Source of the DNA: Clostridiales bacterium
GTDB lineage: Bacteria; Bacillota; Clostridia; Christensenellales; CAG-138
Direction: 5' to 3'
NCBI GenBank assembly: GCA_009779405.1
Contig: WREI01000007.1
Coordinates: 1 to 62,382, forward strand
Length of the DNA stretch: 62,382 nucleotides
The notes under the pieces were generated by a model. That model did no database searches. It saw nothing but the letters and a program-made list of their open reading frames with translations, and was not told the origin of the DNA. The position numbers and the translations under genes are program-made. How positions within the stretch are numbered: the first letter of the stretch is position 1; each line of letters starts with the position of its first letter. Below are positions 1 through 15,900 of the stretch, piece by piece.

Positions 1-257
1 ACGTTCCAGCCGTTGTCGTAGGCGGGGTATGTGCAGTCGAGGGTGCCGTTGTATTGGAGTTTGACGCTTATTTCGGTGGGGGTTTCGGGGTATAGGTAGA
101 TAACGGGTTTTGCGGGGGCGGGAGAGTCATTAATCGTAGGCGCGGGGGTTCGCCGTGTTTGCGGTTCTGCGGTAGGAGACAGCGTTGGGGTTGGGGTGCA
201 TGCCATGATTGCTGTCACGAGGATTGCAAATGCTGTCAGGATGATAGCTTTTTTCAT
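1..257 (-). CDS. Lipoprotein with KPVIYLYPE domain, 3' end outside window
   Basis: The start codon is at 255-257, preceded by AGGAGC. The first 85 residues are visible; the rest lies beyond the window edge. The N-terminus (MKKAIILTAF, then a hydrophobic stretch ending IMAC) is a lipoprotein signal peptide with the cysteine near residue 20. A Thr/Pro-rich linker follows. The segment KPVIYLYPETPTEISVKL then begins, ending at the edge with YPAYDNGWNV. From memory this opening is typical of a surface-protein family common in gut Clostridia with no assigned function. The gene runs in the same direction as the membrane protein at 342-1109, 84 bp away, with a GGGCG palindrome between them. Confidence 0.75.
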   Translation of the reverse strand, partial: MKKAIILTAFAILVTAIMACTPTPTLSPTAEPQTRRTPAPTINDSPAPAKPVIYLYPETPTEISVKLQYNGTLDCTYPAYDNGWN

Positions 258-315
258 ATATCGCTCCTTTGTGCTGTATTACATGTATTCCATACGGGTT
301 CGCGGAAAAAACAAC

Positions 316-338
316 GGGCGGATGCTATCCGCCCCTAC
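316..338. repeat. GGGCG...CGCCCCTAC palindrome, copy 1
   Basis: Near-perfect palindrome with arms GGGCGGAT and ATCCGCCC around GCT, followed by CTAC. It belongs to a family with fixed ends and a variable core, also found near 25.3, 39.3, 42.0 and 51.0 kb. It lies between two same-strand genes and could fold in DNA or RNA; there is no U-tract after it. Confidence 0.8.
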
Positions 339-341
339 GTT

Positions 342-1109
342 TTATTCGTTGTTGTTGCATGCGTCGAAATCCGGTTCCGGCCAGAATTCGGCGCTCAGTT
401 CCGCGTCGGTGGCTGTGCCGAGTCCCTGGTTGATGCGGCGCTTGGTGAGGACGAGCCTGCCTGTGTTGCCGCCGAAGACGGAGAACCAGCCCATGGATTC
501 CATGGCGGCGACCGTCGGGTGGGCGTGTATATCGAGGTACATCTGCTTCTTCCAGCGGTGGCGCAGGATGAGACGTATGGCGTGGCCCAACAAAAAGCCG
601 ACGAGGAGCCCGCCCGCGACCAAGACCAGCGGCAGGGCGGGAAAGGCGGCTTTCAGCTCCACGGTACCCGCTTCGCTGATGGTCAGCAGCACGCCGATTG
701 CGACGCCGAGTATCGCGCCGAGCATGGGCAAATATTCGAGCCAGAGCAGACGTCCGCGGCACTTTTTGCAGCAGGCGAATTGCAGCGGCACCATAAAGCC
801 CGAGCGCCCTTGCGTCGTGAAGATGCTCTTGCGCTGGATGCGCTTGGGCTCCGCGTGCGCCATATCATAGATGGCAAAGCCGGTAGAGCTGCCTTTAGCC
901 CCCTTGCAGAGCGTGCATTCCCCGCTCTCGAAGAGCTTTGCGATGCCGTCCACGGGCAGCAGTGAGGAGAAGAGGGCGACGTCCTCGACCAGATCCCGGC
1001 TCACCACGCCCTGCTGGGGTACGGGGCAGCGCTTGCAGTTGCGCATATGCATGACGGCGCAGGTCTCGGTTTTGTGGAGGGGGCAGTTTATGTTGTTTGC
1101 GGGTTTCAT
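342..1109 (-). CDS. Cysteine-rich membrane protein, unknown function
   Basis: A 255-residue protein I do not recognise. The ATG follows a strong GGAGG (CGGAGGTATAA). The first 120 residues hold several cysteine pairs (CKRC, CTLC, CCKKC) that could bind zinc or an iron-sulfur centre. Two adjacent hydrophobic segments follow at about 130-180 (LPMLGAILGVAIGVLL and FPALPLVLVAGGLLVGFLLG). The tail is hydrophilic with WP and acidic residues. This suggests an inner-membrane protein with both ends cytoplasmic. It lies downstream of rpoC and is separated from it by a heptamer-array element, so co-transcription is uncertain. Function is unassigned. Confidence 0.7.
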   Translation of the reverse strand: MKPANNINCPLHKTETCAVMHMRNCKRCPVPQQGVVSRDLVEDVALFSSLLPVDGIAKLFESGECTLCKGAKGSSTGFAIYDMAHAEPKRIQRKSIFTTQGRSGFMVPLQFACCKKCRGRLLWLEYLPMLGAILGVAIGVLLTISEAGTVELKAAFPALPLVLVAGGLLVGFLLGHAIRLILRHRWKKQMYLDIHAHPTVAAMESMGWFSVFGGNTGRLVLTKRRINQGLGTATDAELSAEFWPEPDFDACNNNE

Positions 1110-1134
1110 TTATACCTCCGTGGTTTTCTAAATC

Positions 1135-1255
1135 GTAAAGTAATAGGTAATAATGCAGAGAGGTTTAGAGCAGGGATGGCTGGCTTGCATATGCAACGCT
1201 TAACCACATTTGCATCGCAAGAACTTCTCTGCATTCTGCATTATTACTTCTTACT

Positions 1256-1258
<3 letters not shown>
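1135..1258. repeat. Heptamer-array inverted repeat, AATAATGCAGA flavour
   Basis: Left arm 1135-1162 (AGTAATA-GGTAATA-ATGCAGA units) and right arm 1224-1258 (CTCTGCA-TTCTGCA-TTATTAC-TTCTTAC) are imperfect inverted complements built from 7-bp units. The centre contains the palindrome TTGCATATGCAA at 1175-1186. The right arm begins at the rpoC stop codon: the TGA at 1256-1258 is the first unit. The same arm sequence reappears at 53811. Confidence 0.8.
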
Positions 1259-4804
<3,546 letters not shown>

Positions 4805-4820
4805 ATTTTATCTTCCTCTT

Positions 4821-8627
<3,807 letters not shown>

Positions 8628-8823
8628 TCCATACACTCCTTTTATAGACCACCCTGTCGCGGCATGGGCCTTTTCTTCGATCGAAAACGGCCCGTTTGCT
8701 CCGCCATAACGCGCAAAATCCCCCAAGCCCCCGCAGTTTCTCGCAGCGTTCGCAATGCAAAAGCAGGGGGTTTCGGAAATTAGGGCATATTATCACAGCA
8801 TGGATATCATATTTCAATCATGG

Positions 8824-8852
8824 ATAGTAACACGCATTTGGCAAGCTGTCAA
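8824..8852 (-). promoter_or_regulatory. rpoBC promoter
   Basis: On the minus strand TTGACA (8847-8852) is followed after 17 bp by TACTAT (8824-8829), preceded by TG one base away (extended -10). The predicted start near 8817 gives a leader of about 190 nt before the rpoB ATG. That leader holds a GGGCC...GGCCC stem but no obvious U-tract terminator. Confidence 0.8.
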
Positions 8853-8890
8853 TGACGTTTTTTCGAATTCACTAAGATTTTGCGGGAAGT

Positions 8891-9400
8891 TTACAAGATT
8901 CGATACTCTTCCAAACAATGCTTCCCCGTAACCGCCAAACAGATAGCCACCGCCAGTGCGTCGGCGGCGTCGTCGGGCTTGGGGAGTTTGCCGAGGTTCA
9001 GCAGGCGCTGCACCATTTGCTGTACCTGCAACTTGTCTGCATGGCCGTTGCCCGTCACGGCCAGCTTGATTTGCATGGGGGTATATTCATAGAGGGGCAG
9101 GGCGCTCTGCTGGGCCGCCAACAGGGCGACGCCGCGCCCCGCACTCACAGGCAGAGCCGTCGTCGTGTTTTGATAGAAAAACAGCTCCTCAAAGGCGACA
9201 TGCGTGGGCTTGTGCAGGGCGAGCAGCTCGTTCACGCCCTCGTATAGCAACTCCAATCGCCGCGGAAAGGGCAGGCCCGCCGCGGTTTGCAGGACGCCGT
9301 AATCCACCACCGCAAGGCGGCTGCCGACGGCATCCACCACGCCATAACCCATGGTCGCCAGTCCGGGGTCTATTCCCAATACGCGCATGCTTGCAATCAC
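8891..9400 (-). CDS. ruvC: Crossover junction endodeoxyribonuclease RuvC
   Basis: RuvC resolves Holliday junctions together with RuvAB. The 169 residues include the four acidic catalytic positions of the RNase H-like fold: D11 in GIDPG, E71 in FEEL, and D143/D144 with D147 in PDDAADALA. The GTG at 9398-9400 is taken as start because GGAGGAG lies 8 nt upstream; the ATG four codons later is too far from it. The ribosome binding site lies inside a tiny upstream reading frame (9404-9481), so coupling is possible. No ruvA or ruvB is adjacent in the window. Confidence 0.96.
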   Translation of the reverse strand: MIASMRVLGIDPGLATMGYGVVDAVGSRLAVVDYGVLQTAAGLPFPRRLELLYEGVNELLALHKPTHVAFEELFFYQNTTTALPVSAGRGVALLAAQQSALPLYEYTPMQIKLAVTGNGHADKLQVQQMVQRLLNLGKLPKPDDAADALAVAICLAVTGKHCLEEYRIL

Positions 9401-9403
9401 GCT

Positions 9404-9481
9404 CTACTCCTCCGCGGGCTTCGGTTTATTCTGCAGCAGGCGGTTCGCGTTGAGGATATATTGCAACAGCCTGCGCCGCAT
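9404..9481 (-). CDS. Possible 25-residue coupled ORF upstream of ruvC
   Basis: A short frame, MRRRLLQYILNANRLL then a charged tail, begins at an ATG preceded by GGTGGTGAAGTGA. It ends with TAG at 9404-9406, three bases before the ruvC GTG, and its last codons contain the ruvC Shine-Dalgarno sequence. The peptide is basic and could form an amphipathic helix. Either it is a translated leader that couples ruvC translation or it is chance; I know no family for it. Confidence 0.35.
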   Translation of the reverse strand: MRRRLLQYILNANRLLQNKPKPAEE

Positions 9482-9583
9482 TCACTTCACCACCTTAGTG
9501 GAACTTACCACATAAAATGACAGAAAGCAAGCGGTTTCTTCGCCAATCGCACCAATGGCCGCCCTTACGGCGTTCGGTTTGCC

Positions 9584-11890
9584 TCACCCAATCCCCCATC
9601 TCCCGATATCCTCCGCCAATAGGGGGCGGAGGGTGCGCACCAGCCAGTTGCCGCTGACGTCTATGATGCCGATATAGGAGCCGCGTATCACTAGGAACAG
9701 GTCGCAGGGCAGGGCGTGTATATTCCAGCAGTCGGGGCGGATATTTCCGCTGACCGCGCCGCTTGTGTCGAAGATGACGTGATACGCGTCGCTGTATTCG
9801 AATATGGTGACGTGCTGTTCGCTCAACATCGCGGGGTAGCGAAAAGGCTTAAGTTCCGGTTTTATGCTGTGTCCGCTTTGCAGGAAGCGCACTTCATATT
9901 CCCAATTGCTCTCTATGGGGTTCCAGGTGCTTATCAATGCGAAATTATCATTGAAGTCCATCAAGTCCGCCCGTTCCGCGTCCACGGTGAATCGGTATAC
10001 CTTGCCGCCGCGCATGGCATATAGCTGCCCGTCCGCAAACCCCTGCACAAATGCGCCCCACGCGCTTTCCCGTACCGTGCCGTCGCTCGGGACGCTATCC
10101 ATATCATAGGTAAAACCCCTGACAAAATCACCGATTTTTTCATACGGCCAATCCCATCTGTCCTCCGCTTCTCCCTCTGCGATCACCGCAAAATCGCCGT
10201 CCCAAATCTTGGCGTCCGCGAAATAACTGTCGCTGATCAGTCTGCGATTCTCCCACATATCCGGCAAAGAACTGTTGTCTATGCCGCCGGGCGTAAAGTC
10301 GGGCGGGGCTATCGGCGTGATGCCCCGCACCAGGGCGCGGCCATCCAAATCATAGATGGAATAAACGGTTGTACTCCGCGTTCTATCCTCCATCTCCACT
10401 TCCACCATCGTCAGGCCCAGGATATACTGCCCGGCAAAGCCACCCACGATAAGCGCGTCTTCGTCTTCCAATGCGACATAGGATACCAATTCCCCGTCCC
10501 TTGTGCGCAACTGCGGGCGTATCAGCTCGCCTGTGCTCCACGGCGAGAAATACAGCAAATCATACGCCCCCAGCGCGAAGGCGGCGGGGCCTTCGTCGTC
10601 ATAGGGGTCGCGCGGCGCAAGTTCCCCCTGCACGGTATAGCGCAGCTTGCATTGTTTATCATACACGGACAGGACGCCCGTCTTCCAATCGTAGCGCGCG
10701 AAGCCGTTCGCATAGCGGGTCGTCACCTGGTCGTTTGTGGGGGAGGCCAGATCCAACTGCCTGCCGTCTATAAAGAGCGCCGTTTCCGCCAGTTCCTCCG
10801 CCGTATACAGCCCGGATCCTATATATTCCCCCAAACCGAACCGGGAGAAGGAGCCAATCTGCCTGCCATAACAATCCCAAACCAAGCAGCTCATATGTTC
10901 GCCGGGCAGCACGGCATAATATGCTTCGTCCCAGAGCGGTATATCGGAGATTTCCGCGGCGGGCAGGGGCAGCGCGGCGCCGTCCATGGGGACATAGCCA
11001 CAGCCCGCGATAAAGGCCTGTCCCTGTGCGGAGAGCAGGAAGTCTACCAGTTGCTTTGTATTGGCATCTGCGTCTTTACGCGTCACGGCATAGAACTCGT
11101 TGATGAACGGGTAGTCTTCCTCCGCGATGCTGTGCTCTGTGGGCGTAACGCCCTCCACGCGCAGGAATTTCAGGCCGGGCAGGCTGTACATATTCTTCGC
11201 ATAATAATAAACGGAATAGCCGATGGCGTTGCCGTCGTTGTTATAGGCTGCGACCTCCTTGATCAGCCACTCCATGGTTGGAATATACAGCTCGTTCGGG
11301 GACTGCATCATCACGATCTCACCCATCACGAGCTTCTGCATCATGGTTTGGCTGCCGGACAGGAGGGGGCGCTGGAAGGCGACAATGGGTGCGTGCGGTC
11401 CGCCCAACTGCTTCCAATTCGTGGTTTTGCCGCTGTATATATCTTGCAGCTGCGCGGTTGTCAGGGAATCTATGGGGTTATTTTCATTCACCAAGAACAC
11501 CAGCGCGTCCCTGCCTATGGGGTACAGGTCAAGGGTGTTTTCAAAGTCCAGTTCCTGCACCACGGAGGGGGATGCCTCATAGACCAGCAGCAAATCCGCC
11601 TTCCCTTCGGCGAGGGCATAATAGCTGGCGTCCGTGGTGGAAAATTGAATCACTCCCTCCGCCGTTTCCGCATCGCAACCCGTGGCGTATTGCACCAGTG
11701 CCTGCGCCAACGGTATGGTGGCCGTGGAACCGTCTATTTTGGGCAGTTGCTCAAGCAGCATCATGGGCGCGTCTGCTATCGGCGCGGGTGCGGGCGCGGG
11801 GCTGTCCGTCAGTTGCGGCAGGGCGGGACCGCCCGCGCAGGCACAGAGGAGGAGCAGGGTTAGCAGGATGCAGAGTAGCTTTTTGTGCAT
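9584..11890 (-). CDS. PstS-like lipoprotein with long C-terminal domain (paralogue A)
   Basis: A 768-residue exported lipoprotein. MHKKLL plus a leucine-rich stretch ends in a lipobox around C16/C18. After a Pro/Ala linker, residues about 55-310 resemble the phosphate-type periplasmic binding fold (PBP-like): DLYPIGRDALVFLVNENNP, LTTAQLQDIYSGKTTNWKQLGG, and a SGSQ segment that in PstS-like proteins contacts the anion. Residues about 330-768 are not a transporter domain; they contain repeated strand-rich motifs (YSIYDLDG, GSYIGIIDVSGNWLVR) suggestive of a WG-repeat or propeller-like fold. The ATG at 11888-11890 is chosen over an upstream frame because GGAG is 8 nt away. No permease or ATPase is adjacent, so it may be a sensor or surface receptor rather than a transporter part. 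Confidence 0.85.
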   Translation of the reverse strand: MHKKLLCILLTLLLLCACAGGPALPQLTDSPAPAPAPIADAPMMLLEQLPKIDGSTATIPLAQALVQYATGCDAETAEGVIQFSTTDASYYALAEGKADLLLVYEASPSVVQELDFENTLDLYPIGRDALVFLVNENNPIDSLTTAQLQDIYSGKTTNWKQLGGPHAPIVAFQRPLLSGSQTMMQKLVMGEIVMMQSPNELYIPTMEWLIKEVAAYNNDGNAIGYSVYYYAKNMYSLPGLKFLRVEGVTPTEHSIAEEDYPFINEFYAVTRKDADANTKQLVDFLLSAQGQAFIAGCGYVPMDGAALPLPAAEISDIPLWDEAYYAVLPGEHMSCLVWDCYGRQIGSFSRFGLGEYIGSGLYTAEELAETALFIDGRQLDLASPTNDQVTTRYANGFARYDWKTGVLSVYDKQCKLRYTVQGELAPRDPYDDEGPAAFALGAYDLLYFSPWSTGELIRPQLRTRDGELVSYVALEDEDALIVGGFAGQYILGLTMVEVEMEDRTRSTTVYSIYDLDGRALVRGITPIAPPDFTPGGIDNSSLPDMWENRRLISDSYFADAKIWDGDFAVIAEGEAEDRWDWPYEKIGDFVRGFTYDMDSVPSDGTVRESAWGAFVQGFADGQLYAMRGGKVYRFTVDAERADLMDFNDNFALISTWNPIESNWEYEVRFLQSGHSIKPELKPFRYPAMLSEQHVTIFEYSDAYHVIFDTSGAVSGNIRPDCWNIHALPCDLFLVIRGSYIGIIDVSGNWLVRTLRPLLAEDIGRWGIG

Positions 11891-11923
11891 GGGCAAGGCT
11901 CCTTTATCTATCAAAATTCTTCG

Positions 11924-14227
11924 TCACCGCACCGGCTGCCAGCGGTCAATATCCTCCGCCAGCATGGGCCTGAGCGTTCGCACCAGCCAGTTGCCCTCTA
12001 TATCCACTATGCCGATATAGGAACCTTGCTCTCTCAGAAACACACCGCCGCGCAGGTGATGGAAAGACGGAGCTCTCCATTCATCGCCCGCAACACGGAG
12101 CAACTCCATGCCGTTTGCGTCGTAAACGACATACTCTTTCTGCGCATAATACCACACAACCGCGTACTCTGCGTCAATCCGCGCGGAATCATATCGCTCC
12201 ATTTGCAGAATCTTTCCGTTTTGCAGGAAGCGCAGTTCTTCTCTGTCTGTTGCGTAGAAATTTTCCTCCGTTCGCATCCCGATATAGACAAACGTATCAT
12301 TGAAATCATACAAGTGTGCATAGGGCGCGTCTACAGGGAAATTGTAAATCTGCCCGCCCCGCAGGGCTTTCAGTCGCCCACCCGCGACCCCGTAGATATA
12401 TGTATCCTCTCCGTAACCACACACTTTGCCCGTGGAGGGAGTGCCCTCTATATTATAGGTGCAATTCTCAAAAAAACCACCTTGTCTTGTAACCGCATAT
12501 TTCGAAGGATCCACCGTAAACTGAAATGCTTCACCGGTGCGCATATCGCTCCCGTAAATCATGCCGTCCTTATAATAGCTGTCACAGGCGTACCGTTGCG
12601 CACGTTCTGCATCCAGCACGAGATTCGCATTGCGCACCAGCAGCTTCCCGTCCAAATCATAAATGGAATACAGGGGTATCACTGCCCGATCTTGCACGCC
12701 CAGCAAATATTGTCCGGCAAATGTGCCTACAATCCTCACATCCGCATCCTGCAATTGCGGCGTGGCAATCAGTTGGCCATCCAATGTGCGAATCTGCGGG
12801 GGAATCAGGCTTTCGTGTTCATTTATGAATCTGTGCCTGACAAAAATCAACTCGTTTTCCCCCAACGCGTAGACTTCGAGCGTATCGAAAAAATACGCTC
12901 CGTCCGTTGCGTCGGGCAAGGCTTTGCCCTGCACCGTATAGCGCAAATTGAACTGTTTGTCATACATGGACAGCAGCCCCGTTTCCCAGTCAAAGCGCGC
13001 AAATCCGTTGGCATAGCGCGTGGTCACTTGATTGGCCGTGGGGTTTGCCAAATCCGCTTGCCTGCCGTCGGCAAACAAAAACCGCTCCGCCAACTCCTCC
13101 GCGGTATACAGTCCCGGCGCTATATATTCCCCCAAACCAAATTTGGAGAAGAAACCGATCTGCCTGCCATAACAATCCCAGACCAGATGGATCATATTCT
13201 CTCCGGGCAGCACGGCATAATAATTCTCATCCCAAAGGGGCGTATCGGAAATCTCCTGTGCGGATGGTGGCAACGCTTTGCCGTGCATGGGGACATAGCC
13301 ACAGCGCGCGATAAAGGCCTGCCCGCCCGCGGATAGCAGCCAGTTCAGCAGCAGCTTTGTATTGGCATCTGCTCCTTTGCGCGTCACGGCGAAAAACTCG
13401 TTGATAAAGGGATATTCCGCCGCCGCAATGCTCTGCTCCGTCGGTGCGGTTTTATCCACGCGCAGGAGCTTCAGACCGGGCAGGGTGTACATGTTCTTTG
13501 CGTAATAATAGACGGAATAGCCGATGGCATTGCCCGCGTTGTTATAGGCGGCGACCGCGTTGACCAAGCCCCGCATATCCGGGATATAGTAATCGTTCGG
13601 CGCGTCCATCAGGGCGATCTCACCCATCACGAGCTTCTGCATCATGGTCTGGCTGCCCGACAGGAGGGGCCGCTGGAAGGCGACGATGGGCGCATCAATG
13701 CCGCCTACCTGCTGCCAGTTCGTGATTTGGCCGCTGTATATATCTTGCAGTTGTTTGGTTGTCAGGGAGTCTACGGGATTGTTTTCGTTGACCAAAAAGA
13801 CCAACGCGTCGCGGCCTATGGGGTATAGGTCAAAGTTGCTCTCAAAGTCCAGTTCCTGCACCACCGAGGGCGAAGCTTCATAGACCAGGAGCAGATCCGC
13901 GTTCTGTTTTGAAAGAGCATAGTAACTGGCGTCTGTGGTGGAAAATTGGATCGCCGCTTCCGCCTCGGCTTCGCTGCAACCCGTGATCTCGCGCACCAAG
14001 GCTTGCGCCAACGGTATGGTGGCGGTGGAGCCGTCTATACGCGGGAACTCGGCGAGGGAGAGCGCAGGCTTGCCCACGACGGGCAGAGGGGTGAGTCCGG
14101 GCGTCGGCACGCGCGGGAGCGTAAGCGTCGGTGCGGGGTTGTTCGACGTCTGCGGCAGGGCAGGCCCGCTCGCGCAGGCGCAGAGAAGGAGCAGGGTTAG
14201 CAGGATGCAGAGTAGTTTTTTATACAT
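11924..14227 (-). CDS. PstS-like lipoprotein with long C-terminal domain (paralogue B)
   Basis: Tandem paralogue of the next gene downstream, 767 residues, with an almost identical signal peptide (MYKKLLCILLTLLLLCACAS), PBP-like domain (DLYPIGRDALVFLVNENNP, SGSQTMMQKLVMGEI) and C-terminus (GSYIGIVDIEGNWLVRTLRP). The middle of the C-terminal domain is more divergent and has different insertions, so the pair is not a recent exact copy. The ATG lies 2 nt after the stop codon of the AlbA_2 gene, which points to translational coupling; the frame open to 14527 is only overlap with that gene. The ligand is unknown; similarity to PstS suggests a small anion but does not prove it. Confidence 0.85.
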   Translation of the reverse strand: MYKKLLCILLTLLLLCACASGPALPQTSNNPAPTLTLPRVPTPGLTPLPVVGKPALSLAEFPRIDGSTATIPLAQALVREITGCSEAEAEAAIQFSTTDASYYALSKQNADLLLVYEASPSVVQELDFESNFDLYPIGRDALVFLVNENNPVDSLTTKQLQDIYSGQITNWQQVGGIDAPIVAFQRPLLSGSQTMMQKLVMGEIALMDAPNDYYIPDMRGLVNAVAAYNNAGNAIGYSVYYYAKNMYTLPGLKLLRVDKTAPTEQSIAAAEYPFINEFFAVTRKGADANTKLLLNWLLSAGGQAFIARCGYVPMHGKALPPSAQEISDTPLWDENYYAVLPGENMIHLVWDCYGRQIGFFSKFGLGEYIAPGLYTAEELAERFLFADGRQADLANPTANQVTTRYANGFARFDWETGLLSMYDKQFNLRYTVQGKALPDATDGAYFFDTLEVYALGENELIFVRHRFINEHESLIPPQIRTLDGQLIATPQLQDADVRIVGTFAGQYLLGVQDRAVIPLYSIYDLDGKLLVRNANLVLDAERAQRYACDSYYKDGMIYGSDMRTGEAFQFTVDPSKYAVTRQGGFFENCTYNIEGTPSTGKVCGYGEDTYIYGVAGGRLKALRGGQIYNFPVDAPYAHLYDFNDTFVYIGMRTEENFYATDREELRFLQNGKILQMERYDSARIDAEYAVVWYYAQKEYVVYDANGMELLRVAGDEWRAPSFHHLRGGVFLREQGSYIGIVDIEGNWLVRTLRPMLAEDIDRWQPVR

Positions 14228-14229
14228 AA

Positions 14230-15669
14230 TTATACCCTCACATAGCTCTGCAACGCACTCTTGGGCTTGTCCGGCAAAGTCATTTCCAACAGACCGGCAT
14301 CCAGCAAAGGTTGCAGGATTTTTTGCATGGCGCAAACCCGGGATAATCCGGTGAACGCCACGATTTCTCCTCTGGTTCTGGGTTTGGCACAGAATTCGAG
14401 AAGGCCGCTTTGCAGCGTTTTGCGGTTCTGCTTGATCTCGGCTTTGTAGATATTGTTTTTGAAAATTACCTTGAACTCGCCCCTGCGAACCTCGAAAACC
14501 GGCGCGGGCAGTCCGGCTTTTTTGCATTCGGAACGTATGGTCGGAATGCCGGAATAGCGGGTTTCCGTTACGTCCAAAAGCTCCAATATGTTGGCCAGCG
14601 CGGCGTTGCGGGTTTCGGGATGCACCTTGCCGAGAGAGTCAATCGTGATTTTCCCATACAAACCGCCGGGGCTGATGACCTCCATCCGGTCGCGGTACAT
14701 TTCAATGCGCACCGGCACATTCTGCGTATGCACGCTGTAATCCCGGTGCACCAATCCGTTCAGTATGGCCTCGCGCACCGCTTTGGGCGGATATTCGGGC
14801 TTGTCGCGCCGTCTTCCGTCATCATCGACTATGGTCTTGTTCCGGCTGTTTCGCCTGACGAAATCCACGGCCGGATCGATCATATCCGGGATTGCGCCCG
14901 TGATGCGCTGGTTGTCGATAAAGCGTTCGCCATCGTCCCCCGTCTCCCCCATCTCTGTGCCGGGAAGCGAAACGGCGGTGATACAGAGCTGTGGAAAATA
15001 GCCTTGCGGGTATTTTGAAAAGGACATCACACCGGCAATCGTCGGCACGCCATCCATTGCAATGCCCATCAGTTCCATAATCTCTTCGTCCGTGACATGC
15101 TCCGCAAGGGTTTTGCGTTCCGACTTGACGGCGGCAAGATAGGCAGTCAGGCGTTCGGCGTTGAACATGGACAGTTTGGCATTTTCCACTCTCCGCAGAT
15201 CGTCCTGCGTCCTCTTGCGAAATGCGCCATAGCTGTATATCTCATACTCGCTCATCACCTCGTCCGATTCGCCGACGCGCACATAGGAACCCTTGATGCG
15301 CCCCACGCCGCGGTAATAAACCGGACGCTCCGAAGTATCTACGGCGGGAATCTCGGCGGAGACAAGGGTCTTTCCTTCCAACTCCGCCACGGTGAACAGG
15401 GGGCGGACGGGTGGCTCCATCTGCTTGCATTGCTCGGAAACCTTCTTCTGCAAATCCTGCGCGTCATACACGCCGACCAAGCGGAAGCCTTTCCCTTCAT
15501 CCAAGCCGAACAGGATGATGCCGCCATCGTCCTGATTGGAGAATCCCGACAGCGTGCCGAACAGCTTAGTCGGGCAACCTTCATGCGCGGCTTTTACTTC
15601 CAGCACCCGGGTTTCGCACTGCATCCTCTGTGTTTTTTCCGCCAATCGGATCAGATCATTTTCCTGCAT
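14230..15669 (-). CDS. AlbA_2 (Schlafen-type) DNA-binding regulator with GHKL ATPase-like domain
   Basis: A 479-residue protein of the family annotated as RecG-like helicase or transcriptional regulator. Residues about 20-130 form the AlbA_2 domain (ETRVLEVKAAHEGCP, GIILFGLDEG, GSYVRVGESD). Residues about 285-370 match the HATPase_c_4 region (AVREAILNGLVHRDY, MEVISPGGLYG). The C-terminus looks like a winged helix (RGEIVAFTGLSRVCAMQKI). The start at 15669 has GAGGAG 8 nt upstream; an earlier in-frame ATG lacks one. It heads the operon with the two PstS-like lipoproteins. Five palindromes in its promoter suggest that it, or another regulator, binds there. Which of the two domains senses the signal is not known. 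Confidence 0.88.
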   Translation of the reverse strand: MQENDLIRLAEKTQRMQCETRVLEVKAAHEGCPTKLFGTLSGFSNQDDGGIILFGLDEGKGFRLVGVYDAQDLQKKVSEQCKQMEPPVRPLFTVAELEGKTLVSAEIPAVDTSERPVYYRGVGRIKGSYVRVGESDEVMSEYEIYSYGAFRKRTQDDLRRVENAKLSMFNAERLTAYLAAVKSERKTLAEHVTDEEIMELMGIAMDGVPTIAGVMSFSKYPQGYFPQLCITAVSLPGTEMGETGDDGERFIDNQRITGAIPDMIDPAVDFVRRNSRNKTIVDDDGRRRDKPEYPPKAVREAILNGLVHRDYSVHTQNVPVRIEMYRDRMEVISPGGLYGKITIDSLGKVHPETRNAALANILELLDVTETRYSGIPTIRSECKKAGLPAPVFEVRRGEFKVIFKNNIYKAEIKQNRKTLQSGLLEFCAKPRTRGEIVAFTGLSRVCAMQKILQPLLDAGLLEMTLPDKPKSALQSYVRV

Positions 15670-15695
15670 ATATTTTGCTCCTCTGTGTTTGTTCA

Positions 15696-15724
15696 ATATT
15701 GCTGTTTGCAAACGAATTTGTCAA
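15696..15724 (-). promoter_or_regulatory. Promoter of the AlbA_2 / lipoprotein operon
   Basis: TTGACA (15719-15724, minus strand) with 17 bp to CAATAT (15696-15701). The -35 matches consensus perfectly and the -10 weakly. Predicted start near 15689, 20 nt before the ATG. One operator-like palindrome lies in the spacer and four lie directly upstream. Confidence 0.65.
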
Positions 15725-15798
15725 GTTTGATAACAAAAATCGAAAATTGATAACAAAACTGTTGAGTTTGACAACAAAAGTGCGAGTTTGATAACAGT
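15705..15798. promoter_or_regulatory. Five phased TTTG-N4-CAAA operator-like sites
   Basis: Sites at 15705-15716 (TTTGCAAACGAA), 15726-15737 (TTTGATAACAAA), 15746-15757 (ATTGATAACAAA), 15767-15778 (TTTGACAACAAA) and 15787-15798 (TTTGATAACAGT). Start-to-start distances are 21, 20, 21 and 20 bp, about two helical turns, so all would face the same side of DNA. Each is a 12-bp inverted repeat or close to it. The first occupies the promoter spacer and the others extend upstream of the -35 box, an arrangement typical of cooperative repression. Confidence 0.75.
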
Positions 15799-15822
15799 TT
15801 TCAAAATCCGTGGATGGGTCTA

Positions 15823-15900
15823 AATGCGCAATGCTCAACGCACAATGCGCAGGGTGTTTCATCCATCATTGAACCTTGTGCATTGCGCGCTGATCATTGA
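15823..15900. repeat. Heptamer-array inverted repeat, CATTGNN flavour
   Basis: Left arm 15823-15851 and right arm 15867-15900 are inverted complements rich in CATTGNN / NNCAATG units around a 15-nt centre. The right arm includes the stop codon (15894-15896) of the radical SAM gene. Same flavour as the elements at 22.7, 31.6 and 32.0 kb. Confidence 0.75.

Noticed and set aside
8628-8726. N-terminal extension of rpoB by 33 codons
   Set aside because: No Shine-Dalgarno sequence at the upstream ATG and no resemblance to RpoB; the downstream ATG has an ideal one.
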